NCBI GenBank assembly: GCA_009777365.1
Contig: WRLZ01000034.1
Span: 1-7,209, forward strand
From: Candidatus Saccharimonadota bacterium
GTDB lineage: Bacteria > Patescibacteriota > Saccharimonadia > Saccharimonadales > Saccharimonadaceae
DNA length: 7,209 nt
Direction of reading: 5' to 3'
Shown here in pieces: positions 1-5,678 of the stretch (position 1 is the stretch's first letter; every line of letters starts with the position of its first letter). A program made the position numbers and the translations under genes. A model generated the notes under the pieces. The model searched no databases. It had not been told where the DNA came from and saw nothing but the letters and a program-made list of their open reading frames with translations.

Positions 1-132
1 TAAAAAAAAACCCAAAAAAAACAAAAAAGAGACAAACCAAAACCCCGTGTCGCGGGAGCAAAGCGAACGCCGCAGGCTCTTTAGGAGTGAAGCCAAAATG
101 ACACTTTTGGCTGAACGGATGTAGCATCCAAA
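1..132. other. A-rich intergenic stretch with small hairpins downstream of the transporter gene
   Basis: No coding sequence seen. Positions 1-42 are A-rich on the plus strand, so T-rich when read from the transporter strand. Three small inverted repeats are visible: CCCG/CGGG at 44-47 and 53-56; a perfect 8-bp stem AGCCAAAA/TTTTGGCT at 91-98 and 105-112; and GGATG/CATCC at 117-121 and 125-129. Read on the minus strand, the 44-56 hairpin is followed by GTTTTGG and further T-rich sequence, so it may be a weak terminator for the transporter gene. The stretch could instead be one end of a structured RNA that continues outside the window. Confidence 0.4.
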
Positions 133-1269
133 CTAATTTTGATTGCCACTCGCCCCGCTCTTCCGCTCTTTATGAATCGCCATATATTCTACCAACACCT
201 GCTTGATAATAGTCGCTATCGGCACCGCCAAAAACATCCCCACTATACCAAAATACGCCCCGCCAACCACCACCGCAAATATCACAAGCAACGGACTTAT
301 CTTAAGCGAACGCCCCATAATTTTCGGCTCAATAAAGTTCGCGTCAATTTGCTGGAATATAAGCACCGCCACCGCCGTCCAAACCGCCTGAACCGGCCCT
401 CCCGTTATCAGCGTCACCAGTACTATCAGCACACCGGCGATCAAAGACCCAAGGTATGGGATAAAGTTCATAATTCCCCCGACGAACCCAAGCAAAAACG
501 CATATCGCACATCAAGCACCAACAGTATCGTCGTGATTGCCACAGTGTTGATAAGACTATCCAACCCTTTGCTCCCAATGAAAGTAAACAGTACATCATT
601 CACCTGCCCCAGGTATTTATTGAGCCGCCTCTTCGTCTTTTCTTTGAAGAATGAGTCTGACAAATCGTTAAAGAATTTCGAAATCTTCTCCCTCTCGAGT
701 AATATATAAAGTGACACAATCAAACTGATTATGACATTGAATATACCGGTCGCAAACATAAACACCCCGCGGAACAACTGCTCAATCCTCCCCTGCTCCA
801 ATAAATTACTCAGCGTGTTTTGCGAGAAATCCACAAGCGCCCCCTTAAGGTTAACGCCATTCCACGCGTAATCATCCGGCACGATGCTGATTATCCTCAT
901 ATAATAATCCGGTATATTCTGTATCAAATCCACAACACTGCGCCAAAACATCGGCGCCACCAAAGTCGCCACCAAAACCAACCCCGCCACCAATATAATA
1001 TAAATCGAAAGCACACTAAATAACCTCGCCTTCTTCGCGATAATCTTATTCTTCGATTTCCTACACCATTCTTCAAGCTTCCTAGCCGGAACATAAAGAA
1101 AATAAACAATAAGTATGCCGAACAAAAACGGCGAAACAATCCTAAACAAATTCCCAAGCCAATCCCAAATCCCCGTAATATTATCCAATATCTTAAATAT
1201 AATTATCAACGCAAGCGCAAACACAAAAGCCGGCAACCATCTTTTCCAAACATCTCGATCTCCTTGCAT
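133..1269 (-). CDS. AI-2E family transporter (PF01594-type membrane protein)
   Basis: Polytopic membrane protein of the AI-2E transporter family (YdiK, TqsA, YhhT relatives). Members are proposed to export small molecules such as autoinducer-2 or to act in ion/proton antiport; the substrate cannot be told from sequence. With the start used here it has 378 residues, normal for the family. Hydrophobic segments lie near residues 11-28, 43-60, 83-106, 170-191, 232-289 (probably two), 294-308 and 327-355. A polar, probably extracytoplasmic stretch covers ~107-165. Family hallmarks are FIPYLG (269-274), NFIEPKIMG with a following SLKISP (311-326), and the GGAYFGIVGMFLAVPIA run (336-352). The tail is short, basic and polar. 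The reading frame extends to a GTG at 1275, but that GTG is part of the Shine-Dalgarno sequence AGGGAG, which sits 5 nt before the ATG at 1269. I therefore use the ATG. Family assignment is confident; substrate is unknown. Confidence 0.93.
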   Translation of the reverse strand: MQGDRDVWKRWLPAFVFALALIIIFKILDNITGIWDWLGNLFRIVSPFLFGILIVYFLYVPARKLEEWCRKSKNKIIAKKARLFSVLSIYIILVAGLVLVATLVAPMFWRSVVDLIQNIPDYYMRIISIVPDDYAWNGVNLKGALVDFSQNTLSNLLEQGRIEQLFRGVFMFATGIFNVIISLIVSLYILLEREKISKFFNDLSDSFFKEKTKRRLNKYLGQVNDVLFTFIGSKGLDSLINTVAITTILLVLDVRYAFLLGFVGGIMNFIPYLGSLIAGVLIVLVTLITGGPVQAVWTAVAVLIFQQIDANFIEPKIMGRSLKISPLLVIFAVVVGGAYFGIVGMFLAVPIATIIKQVLVEYMAIHKERKSGASGNQN

Positions 1270-1274
1270 ATACA

Positions 1275-1280
1275 CTCCCT
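1275..1280 (-). promoter_or_regulatory. Shine-Dalgarno site that sets the transporter start
   Basis: AGGGAG on the minus strand ends 5 nt before the ATG at 1269. The upstream in-frame GTG (1275-1273) overlaps this site, so it is unlikely to be the initiator. Confidence 0.75.
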
Positions 1281-1350
1281 AATTAAATTAACTACATTCT
1301 AGCACAATATTCAATAAAAATCCAGTGCCAAAAGGGAACATTATCCCCAT

Positions 1351-1364
1351 TATACTACAGTATA
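1351..1364. promoter_or_regulatory. 14-bp palindrome over the transporter -10 and start point: candidate operator
   Basis: TATACT-AC-AGTATA is a perfect 6-bp inverted repeat around a 2-bp centre. On the minus strand one arm is the -10 box of the transporter promoter, and the other arm covers its predicted start (~1352). A dimeric repressor bound here would block the transporter promoter. The operator role is inferred from position. The symmetry could partly arise because TATACT resembles a -10 box on both strands, although no -35 box is seen for the plus-strand copy. Confidence 0.4.
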
Positions 1365-1387
1365 GCACACTTTGTCAAAAAAGTCAA
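1359..1387 (-). promoter_or_regulatory. Promoter of the AI-2E transporter gene
   Basis: On the minus strand: -35 TTGACT (1387-1382), 17-bp spacer, -10 TATACT (1364-1359) preceded by TGC, an extended -10 element. Predicted start is ~1352, giving a leader of ~80 nt. The first leader bases can form a small GGGA/TCCC hairpin (1344-1347 with 1334-1337). Confidence 0.75.
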
Positions 1388-1401
1388 GCGCCAGTCAAGC
1401 G
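1382..1401. repeat. Two 9-bp direct repeats spaced one helical turn apart
   Basis: AGTCAAGCG occurs at 1382-1390 and 1393-1401, a period of 11 bp, so both copies face the same side of the helix. The first copy contains the -35 of the transporter promoter; the second lies between the two divergent -35 boxes. This is suitable for a regulator that binds as a side-by-side dimer and affects both genes. Function is inferred. Confidence 0.5.
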
Positions 1402-1406
1402 AAACC

Positions 1407-1435
1407 TTGCATTTCCATTATGCTTATGTTATATT
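1407..1435 (+). promoter_or_regulatory. Promoter of the large surface protein gene
   Basis: -35 TTGCAT (1407-1412), 17-bp spacer, -10 TATATT (1430-1435) preceded by TGT (extended -10). Predicted start is ~1442, which leaves a ~23-nt leader carrying AGGAG (1455-1459) 5 nt before the ATG at 1465. It lies back to back with the transporter promoter; the two -35 boxes are 19 bp apart. Confidence 0.75.
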
Positions 1436-1464
1436 TTAACCAAGAACACACGACAGGAGCACTT

Positions 1465-4400
1465 ATGGAAAATTTAATCAGGTTTGCGAAAAAACATTGG
1501 AAATCAATCTCATTCTTCGCATTCGGCATATCGGTAGTACTGCTACTGGTGGGCGCATTTGGATTCATAAGTAATCAACATAAGCCGGTCCATGCCGCGG
1601 GCACTCCTTTCCCGGCTGGGCCAAGCCTAATCTTCGTTTCCCAAGGTAGCCCTACCCGTCTCTATGAAGCGGTCCAAGTGCCCGGCACCAACACCGCCAA
1701 CTTCGTCACCCTAGGCCCAGTGCAGACCATCACCTACAATGCCATGGGCTTCAACCCATCAGATATGTTCCTCTACGCCATCAATACCAGCACCAACCGC
1801 CTCATCCAAATCGACTCAACAGGCGCCACCACTGGCCTCGGCCCCAGCGGGTCAATAGCTGGTTTGCCAGCGCTATCAGGATCACAGACCTACAACGCCG
1901 GAACAATCGGAACCTGCAATCCACTAAACACCCTATGGGTATCCCCCTCCCAGAATACGACCAGGATATATTCCATAAACGTTACCGCCGCAACCCCAAC
2001 CGCGACCGCGCTCAACCTCACCGCAGGATACGGCGGAACCAACACCCTCCCCAATGTCGCCGACATGGTCTGTATGATCGACCCCGATTCCGGCGACAGC
2101 TACATATGGGCAGTCTATGGTGGCGGCGGGAGCACAGCCGCTTTCCCGAACGGTATTTATCGTGTCGATGTAACCCCAGGCAGCACCAGATACGGAATGC
2201 TGGACTGGTTCAGCCTAGCGGGGCTTTCGACCATCCAATGGAACGGCGCAAGTTTTGGCGCACAATGGCTTTACGGCAACGGCAACCTCGGCATATCCAA
2301 TAACCAAACAGGCAATATCCACCAAATCATTATCACCGACCCCGCCTCTGCCTCGCCCACTTTCACGGAAGCCGCCATGCTTCACGGCCCATCCAGCTCC
2401 ACCAATGATGGTGCGTCATATGCCGGAGAACCTATTGATCTCGGCTTGACCAAAACCGCCTATACAGGAAACGACACAGGATCTGACCCAACCCAATATG
2501 TCGCGGGCGCTAATATTTCCTATACTCTGACAGTCACGAACCATAGCCCCAACGGCGTACCAAGTAGCGGCTTTTTCATTACAGACACCATCGATGCTCG
2601 CACCGCAATAATCTCCATGGATGAAAATTGCTATATTTCTCCAGACGACCCCACCGGGACAACCATTATCTGCACCTCTGGCACACTAGCCGCTGGAGCC
2701 TCGCAATCATTCAATATCACAGTCTCAACCCCAACCACGTTCGGGTTGACTCCATGTATTGGCAATACAGCCACTGTGACCGGCAATGAAGCCGACCCGA
2801 ACCCAAGCAACGATACCTCCGATGTGCAAAACTGTACTGCGCCCGATGGCTATATCATCAGCAAGACAGCAACCGCGAGCAACCCGCGCCACGTCCGCCC
2901 AGGCGATACTGTGACATACACCATTACCCTCCAAAATACTGGCGAAGAAGATTATACTAGCCCAGCGGCGCTAGCTGCTTTCGTGGACGATATGTCGGAT
3001 GTACTTGATGATGCAGTCTATAACTACGACTGTCTGACCATGACCGCCGACGGCTCGGAGAGTTGCACTTTGGTTGGAACAACTCTAAGCTGGAACGGCA
3101 ACCTTCTGATCGGAGAGACCAAAACGGTAACATATTCTGTGACAGTCAACGATCCGGACGGCACAGGCAACCAGCAGTTGAACAACGTAGTGATCGCTAC
3201 TGGCACCGACGGAAGTTGCTCTGGTGAATGTTCCACGCAAACCTTGGTCGGCGATCCTGAGTATCGCATAAACAAAACCGTTACCAATTGGGATAAAGTT
3301 CCCATAACCGAAATAACCCCGGACGGCACCACCCCAAATGACTGGTTGATCTATACCATTGCCATTGAAAATACCGGATCATCCCCATATACTGCGGGCT
3401 ACCCGTTAATGATAGAAGACGATCTTTCGGATGTATTGGACGACGCTGTCATCGGCGCCGACATCTACGCTTCTTACGGTTCGCCTTCATATAGAGAAGC
3501 CCCTGCTGGCTCGCCCGCCAACAGCCCATTGATACATGGCAAAACCCTATCTTGGAGCGGACCGCTAGCCATCGGGCAAACCGTCTATATAACCTATATG
3601 GTGCGAGTGTTGCCTCTGTCCGACAACCCGACTGGAAACCAAATTATGACAAATATTGTCTCTCCAGCTGGACCAAACGGACCCGCGGAAGGGATCTGCA
3701 CTGATACGAACGGCCTCGATGCTTGTACTACCACCACCAAAGTTATCCAGCCTAACCTGAAAATCTCCGTCTCCGATTACACAGAAACCGCGACTACCAT
3801 TTCTTGGATAATTACTGCGAAAAACGCCGGCGGCATCCCGCAAGAAGGAGTCACGGCAAATCTGATCGTGGACGCTTTAACAAATTCGTCATGGTCCATG
3901 GATTCTTCGGCAGGAATTATCGGCGCTCCTTCAACCGACACATTGTTATACCCATTCTTACAGCCCGAAAACTCCGTGGTCCCTTGGAATCTGGGAGATA
4001 TGGCCCCGGGCCAGACAGAAACCCTGACCATAACTATCGACAAAAGCAACGTTACCTGGGATGGCGATATTTGTATCACGGCATTCATCTTTAACGCCGA
4101 CAATCCCTATGCCGGCGATCCGCAAGATCATGCCAACAACCAAATGAACAATAATGACGTCGACGCAGACATAGATCAATGGGATTTCAACGGTTGGACT
4201 GCCCCAGCTGTCAACCTCAAGGTCTCCGTCTCGGACTATACAGAAACCGCCACCACTATCTCCTGGGTTGTTACCGCCAAGAACGCAAGCCATATTTTGC
4301 AAGAAGGAGTCGCGGCAAATCTGATCGTGGATGCTAAAAACAGCGCAACCTGGACCATTGATCCATCCTACGGCACCATCGGAGCGGTCTCAACAGACAC

Positions 4401-4806
4401 CTTGCTCTATCCATTCTTAGAACCGGAAAACCACCTTGTGTCATGGAATATCGGCGACATGGACCCTGGTCAAACTGAAACCCTGACCATCACAATCCCC
4501 AAGGACGACGTTACCTGGGACGGCGATCTTTGCGTAACAGCCTTTATATTTAACTCCGATAACCCATACATCGGCAATCCGCAAGACAGAACCAACAACC
4601 AAATGAACAATAATGACGTCGACGCCGATACGGACCAATGGGACTTCAACGGCTGGGACATCTCACCAGGCGTACCGAACACCGGCCTCTTCGGCCGAGC
4701 ATCGGACTTTGTCGCGCGCAATTGGCATGTCTTGCTAACCACGTACATCGGCGCAGGGCTATCAGCATGGCTCATCGTCCGCAGGAAATCAGTAAAAACA
4801 AAATAA
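1465..4806 (+). CDS. Large secreted, wall/membrane-anchored DUF11-repeat surface protein
   Basis: Predicted 1113-residue surface protein. Residues 1-14 are basic, 15-35 form a hydrophobic core, and VHA-AG near 42-46 is a plausible signal peptidase site. Residues ~46-322 are glycine/threonine-rich, with a YNAMGFNPSDMFLYAI motif typical of DUF6923 propeller-like domains. Then follow DUF11-type Ig-like beta-sandwich repeats at ~323-462, 463-598, 599-763, 764-916 and 917-1069, with recognisable (I/V)(S/T)YT(L/I)T(V/L).N..P or .N.G strands. Repeats 2 and 3 share (M/L)SDVLDDAV. Repeats 4 and 5 are a tandem duplication. The C-terminus has VPNTG (1070-1074), a ~17-residue hydrophobic helix and a basic RRKSVKTK tail: a sorting-signal-like anchor, though the linker between motif and helix is longer than in classical LPXTG proteins. 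The frame opens at a TTG (1372) upstream of the promoter; the ATG at 1465 has a good Shine-Dalgarno and directly precedes the signal peptide. DUF11 proteins are usually stalk-like adhesins or envelope components; the binding partner is unknown. Codons favour GCC, ACC and AAC. Confidence 0.9.
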   Translation: MENLIRFAKKHWKSISFFAFGISVVLLLVGAFGFISNQHKPVHAAGTPFPAGPSLIFVSQGSPTRLYEAVQVPGTNTANFVTLGPVQTITYNAMGFNPSDMFLYAINTSTNRLIQIDSTGATTGLGPSGSIAGLPALSGSQTYNAGTIGTCNPLNTLWVSPSQNTTRIYSINVTAATPTATALNLTAGYGGTNTLPNVADMVCMIDPDSGDSYIWAVYGGGGSTAAFPNGIYRVDVTPGSTRYGMLDWFSLAGLSTIQWNGASFGAQWLYGNGNLGISNNQTGNIHQIIITDPASASPTFTEAAMLHGPSSSTNDGASYAGEPIDLGLTKTAYTGNDTGSDPTQYVAGANISYTLTVTNHSPNGVPSSGFFITDTIDARTAIISMDENCYISPDDPTGTTIICTSGTLAAGASQSFNITVSTPTTFGLTPCIGNTATVTGNEADPNPSNDTSDVQNCTAPDGYIISKTATASNPRHVRPGDTVTYTITLQNTGEEDYTSPAALAAFVDDMSDVLDDAVYNYDCLTMTADGSESCTLVGTTLSWNGNLLIGETKTVTYSVTVNDPDGTGNQQLNNVVIATGTDGSCSGECSTQTLVGDPEYRINKTVTNWDKVPITEITPDGTTPNDWLIYTIAIENTGSSPYTAGYPLMIEDDLSDVLDDAVIGADIYASYGSPSYREAPAGSPANSPLIHGKTLSWSGPLAIGQTVYITYMVRVLPLSDNPTGNQIMTNIVSPAGPNGPAEGICTDTNGLDACTTTTKVIQPNLKISVSDYTETATTISWIITAKNAGGIPQEGVTANLIVDALTNSSWSMDSSAGIIGAPSTDTLLYPFLQPENSVVPWNLGDMAPGQTETLTITIDKSNVTWDGDICITAFIFNADNPYAGDPQDHANNQMNNNDVDADIDQWDFNGWTAPAVNLKVSVSDYTETATTISWVVTAKNASHILQEGVAANLIVDAKNSATWTIDPSYGTIGAVSTDTLLYPFLEPENHLVSWNIGDMDPGQTETLTITIPKDDVTWDGDLCVTAFIFNSDNPYIGNPQDRTNNQMNNNDVDADTDQWDFNGWDISPGVPNTGLFGRASDFVARNWHVLLTTYIGAGLSAWLIVRRKSVKTK
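3754..4671 (+). repeat. Tandem 459-bp (153-residue) internal duplication
   Basis: Copy 1 covers 3754-4212 and copy 2 covers 4213-4671, with no gap. By hand count the two 153-residue units are about 74% identical and need no indels. Each begins NLK(I/V)SVSDYTETATTISW and ends with an Asn/Asp-rich segment NNNDVDAD.DQWDFNGW. The equal length and many identical nucleotide stretches indicate a duplication more recent than the separation from repeats 1-3. Confidence 0.92.
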
Positions 4807-4819
4807 TCCCCGGCTAAAC

Positions 4820-4856
4820 ATTAAAAGCCTCTGGAGCACAGCTCAGGGCTTTTAAT
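4820..4856. terminator. Bidirectional intrinsic terminator after the surface protein gene
   Basis: Stem ATTAAAAGCC (4820-4829) with GGCTTTTAAT (4847-4856). An inner CT(G)GAGC/GCTCAG extension closes on an ACA loop at 4838-4840. It starts 13 nt after the TAA at 4804-4806, and the A-rich 5' and T-rich 3' sides allow it to act in both directions. Confidence 0.85.
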
Positions 4857-5006
4857 ATAATCTCTTAGCTCCAGTTAGTGGATGCGTTCAGGGATCTGAC
4901 ACCTGAAGACTTCTGTTCTGTGAACTTATCACAAAGTGGCTCCCCCTTGTTTTTATGCGATTTTCTAGGTAAAAACACAAAATATTCGGCAAAAAGTGAG
5001 AAAATC
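4857..5006. other. Intergenic stretch without a recognisable gene
   Basis: Nothing coding is supportable. Visible structure is limited to a 6-bp stem TTCAGG/CCTGAA (4887-4892, 4902-4907), a TGTGA-5-TCACA inverted repeat (4919-4933), and a C-run followed by a T-run (4943-4955). On the minus strand a ~34-codon open stretch (4989-4888) contains TRGSHFV, faintly like the GSH motif of HicA toxins. It has no start codon and is too short to call. Confidence 0.4.
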
Positions 5007-5035
5007 TTGAAATATGCCTTCGCTCGTGCTATAAT
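5007..5035 (+). promoter_or_regulatory. Strong promoter of the small RNA gene
   Basis: -35 TTGAAA (5007-5012), exact 17-bp spacer, consensus -10 TATAAT (5030-5035) preceded by TGC (perfect extended -10). Predicted start is ~5042. The 10-mer GTGCTATAAT here recurs exactly in the 5598-5626 promoter. Confidence 0.85.
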
Positions 5036-5041
5036 ATAAGT

Positions 5042-5133
5042 GTGCTTGTTGAGCGCAAGCTCGTGTCTCTGCTAAGATAATCTCACGCAGGAAACGCAGG
5101 CACACCAAAGAAGACCCCTAACGGGTCTTTTTT
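5042..5133 (+). ncRNA. Uncharacterised ~90-nt small RNA
   Basis: A near-consensus promoter and an intrinsic terminator bracket ~92 nt in which I find no convincing ORF: only a 12-codon GTG-initiated frame from 5042, without a Shine-Dalgarno. Visible structure includes a 5' GTGTGC (5040-5045) complementary to GCACAC (5100-5105), which could close the molecule just before the terminator. A GAGC-GCAA-GCTC hairpin with a GNRA tetraloop lies at 5051-5062. CTGC (5069-5072) can pair with either copy of a CGCAGG-AAA-CGCAGG direct repeat (5086-5100), giving two alternative folds. The 3' end overlaps the last codons of the convergent gene at 5118 by ~16 nt. I do not recognise an RNA family; it does not look like SRP RNA, tmRNA, 6S or RNase P. 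It could also be a leader attenuator, but no plus-strand gene follows until 5679, which has its own promoter. Confidence 0.65.
5111..5133 (+). terminator. Intrinsic terminator of the small RNA
   Basis: Perfect 7-bp stem AAGACCC (5111-5117)/GGGTCTT (5123-5129), loop CTAAC, with six T at 5128-5133. The loop contains the complement of the TAG stop (5118-5120) of the minus-strand gene. Read on the minus strand, the same hairpin is followed by CTTTGG, so it may also help end that transcript. Confidence 0.85.
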
Positions 5134-5555
5134 GCTCTTCCTTGGTATCGCACACTGTAATAATGAAGCTGCCCATTCCCTATTCGGCGTAACACTACTA
5201 ATATCGTCTTATGCTTAAATCTATGAGAGAGTTCGTAGAATACAATCTCCTTCTTTTCTCTATTATTAGGGTCGTTCTTTGGTATTACACGAGGTGGTGC
5301 ACTAAAGCTCTTGGAATTTCTGACAACACTTTCTATGTACGACAATAAATTCAGCCTCATTCTTTGATCTGATTCAGAACGTATTCTGCCTCGCCCGTCG
5401 TGCGTAGTATGGAAAAAACCCTTGTTATTAAAAAACACGTCTTCTTCCATGAAACTAGAATATACAGTCCCAATGCGACTATACTTTATGCGCTTAAGAT
5501 CTATTAGTTCTTTTATCGACATCATGTCTGTGTCGAATCTTAGTTTGTCTGGCAT
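5118..5555 (-). CDS. Small protein resembling barnase/EndoU/colicin/RelE-fold (BECR) nucleases; possible toxin
   Basis: 145 residues from the ATG at 5555. From memory of the family, not a search, the architecture matches short proteins of the phage-Barnase-EndoU-Colicin-RelE (PBECR/BECR) class found in CPR bacteria and phages: an N-terminal K(I/R).YSRIG segment (24-29); a block FNNKGFFH...DGRGRIRS (42-60); and a C-terminal strand pair around LRRIGNG (122-128) and HYYSV (131-135). His111, His115, Arg123/124 and His131 are candidate catalytic or RNA-contacting residues. No signal peptide or membrane segment is seen, so it should be cytoplasmic. The open frame reaches a GTG at 5576, but that stretch contains the -10 box; the first usable ATG (5555) lies ~3 nt from the predicted transcript start, implying a nearly leaderless mRNA. 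ATG 5525 or 5522 are alternatives, without a clear Shine-Dalgarno. RNase or toxin function is inference; it could be a non-catalytic fold member. Confidence 0.6.
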   Translation of the reverse strand: MPDKLRFDTDMMSIKELIDLKRIKYSRIGTVYSSFMEEDVFFNNKGFFHTTHDGRGRIRSESDQRMRLNLLSYIESVVRNSKSFSAPPRVIPKNDPNNREKKEIVFYELSHRFKHKTILVVLRRIGNGQLHYYSVRYQGRAKKTR

Positions 5556-5564
5556 TACATTACA

Positions 5565-5573
5565 ATTATAACA
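5565..5573 (-). promoter_or_regulatory. Extended -10 promoter of the BECR-like gene
   Basis: On the minus strand TGT-TATAAT (5573-5565), a consensus -10 with a TGn extension. No good -35 is found at 16-18 bp spacing, which extended -10 promoters can tolerate. Predicted start ~5558, almost at the ATG (5555). Confidence 0.6.
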
Positions 5574-5597
5574 CACTATGCAAAAGATCTATGTATT

Positions 5598-5626
5598 TTG
5601 CATATAATGAAATTTGGTGCTATAAT
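5598..5626 (+). promoter_or_regulatory. Promoter of the 206-residue protein gene
   Basis: -35 TTGCAT (5598-5603), 17-bp spacer, -10 TATAAT (5621-5626) preceded by TGC. Predicted start ~5633, leader ~46 nt. It diverges from the BECR-like gene's promoter with only 24 bp between promoter elements. The elements overlap the apparent upstream extension of the reading frame, showing that extension is not translated. Confidence 0.85.
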
Positions 5627-5668
5627 GAAACTATATAAATTACATGATAACATATTGAATTTGGAACA

Positions 5669-5674
5669 AAGGAG
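5669..5674 (+). promoter_or_regulatory. Shine-Dalgarno site that sets the 206-residue protein start
   Basis: AAGGAG, followed by AGAG and then ATG at 5679. It favours this ATG over the TTG at 5598 and the internal ATGs at 5607 and 5625, which lie within or before the promoter. Confidence 0.8.
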
Positions 5675-5678
5675 AGAG

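Noticed and set aside
139..1157. Several ORFs on both strands inside the transporter gene
   Set aside because: Basic or composition-biased shadow frames; the AI-2E frame has family motifs throughout.
1372..1464. TTG-initiated 31-residue N-terminal extension of the surface protein
   Set aside because: It lies upstream of and across the promoter (1407-1435), has no Shine-Dalgarno, and would bury the signal peptide. ATG 1465 is much better.
4919..4933. CRP-like site TGTGA...TCACA
   Set aside because: The spacer is 5 bp rather than 6, no gene follows in a suitable position, and CRP is not expected in such a genome.
4888..4989. Possible HicA toxin fragment on the minus strand (TRGSHFV)
   Set aside because: Only ~34 codons, no start codon, no Shine-Dalgarno, and one short motif resemblance.
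5042..5080. 12-codon leader peptide inside the small RNA
   Set aside because: GTG start at the predicted first nucleotide, no ribosome site, no amino-acid bias.
5086..5100. CRISPR-like or type III antitoxin repeats in the small RNA
   Set aside because: Only two 6-bp copies with a 3-bp gap; far too short and few for either.
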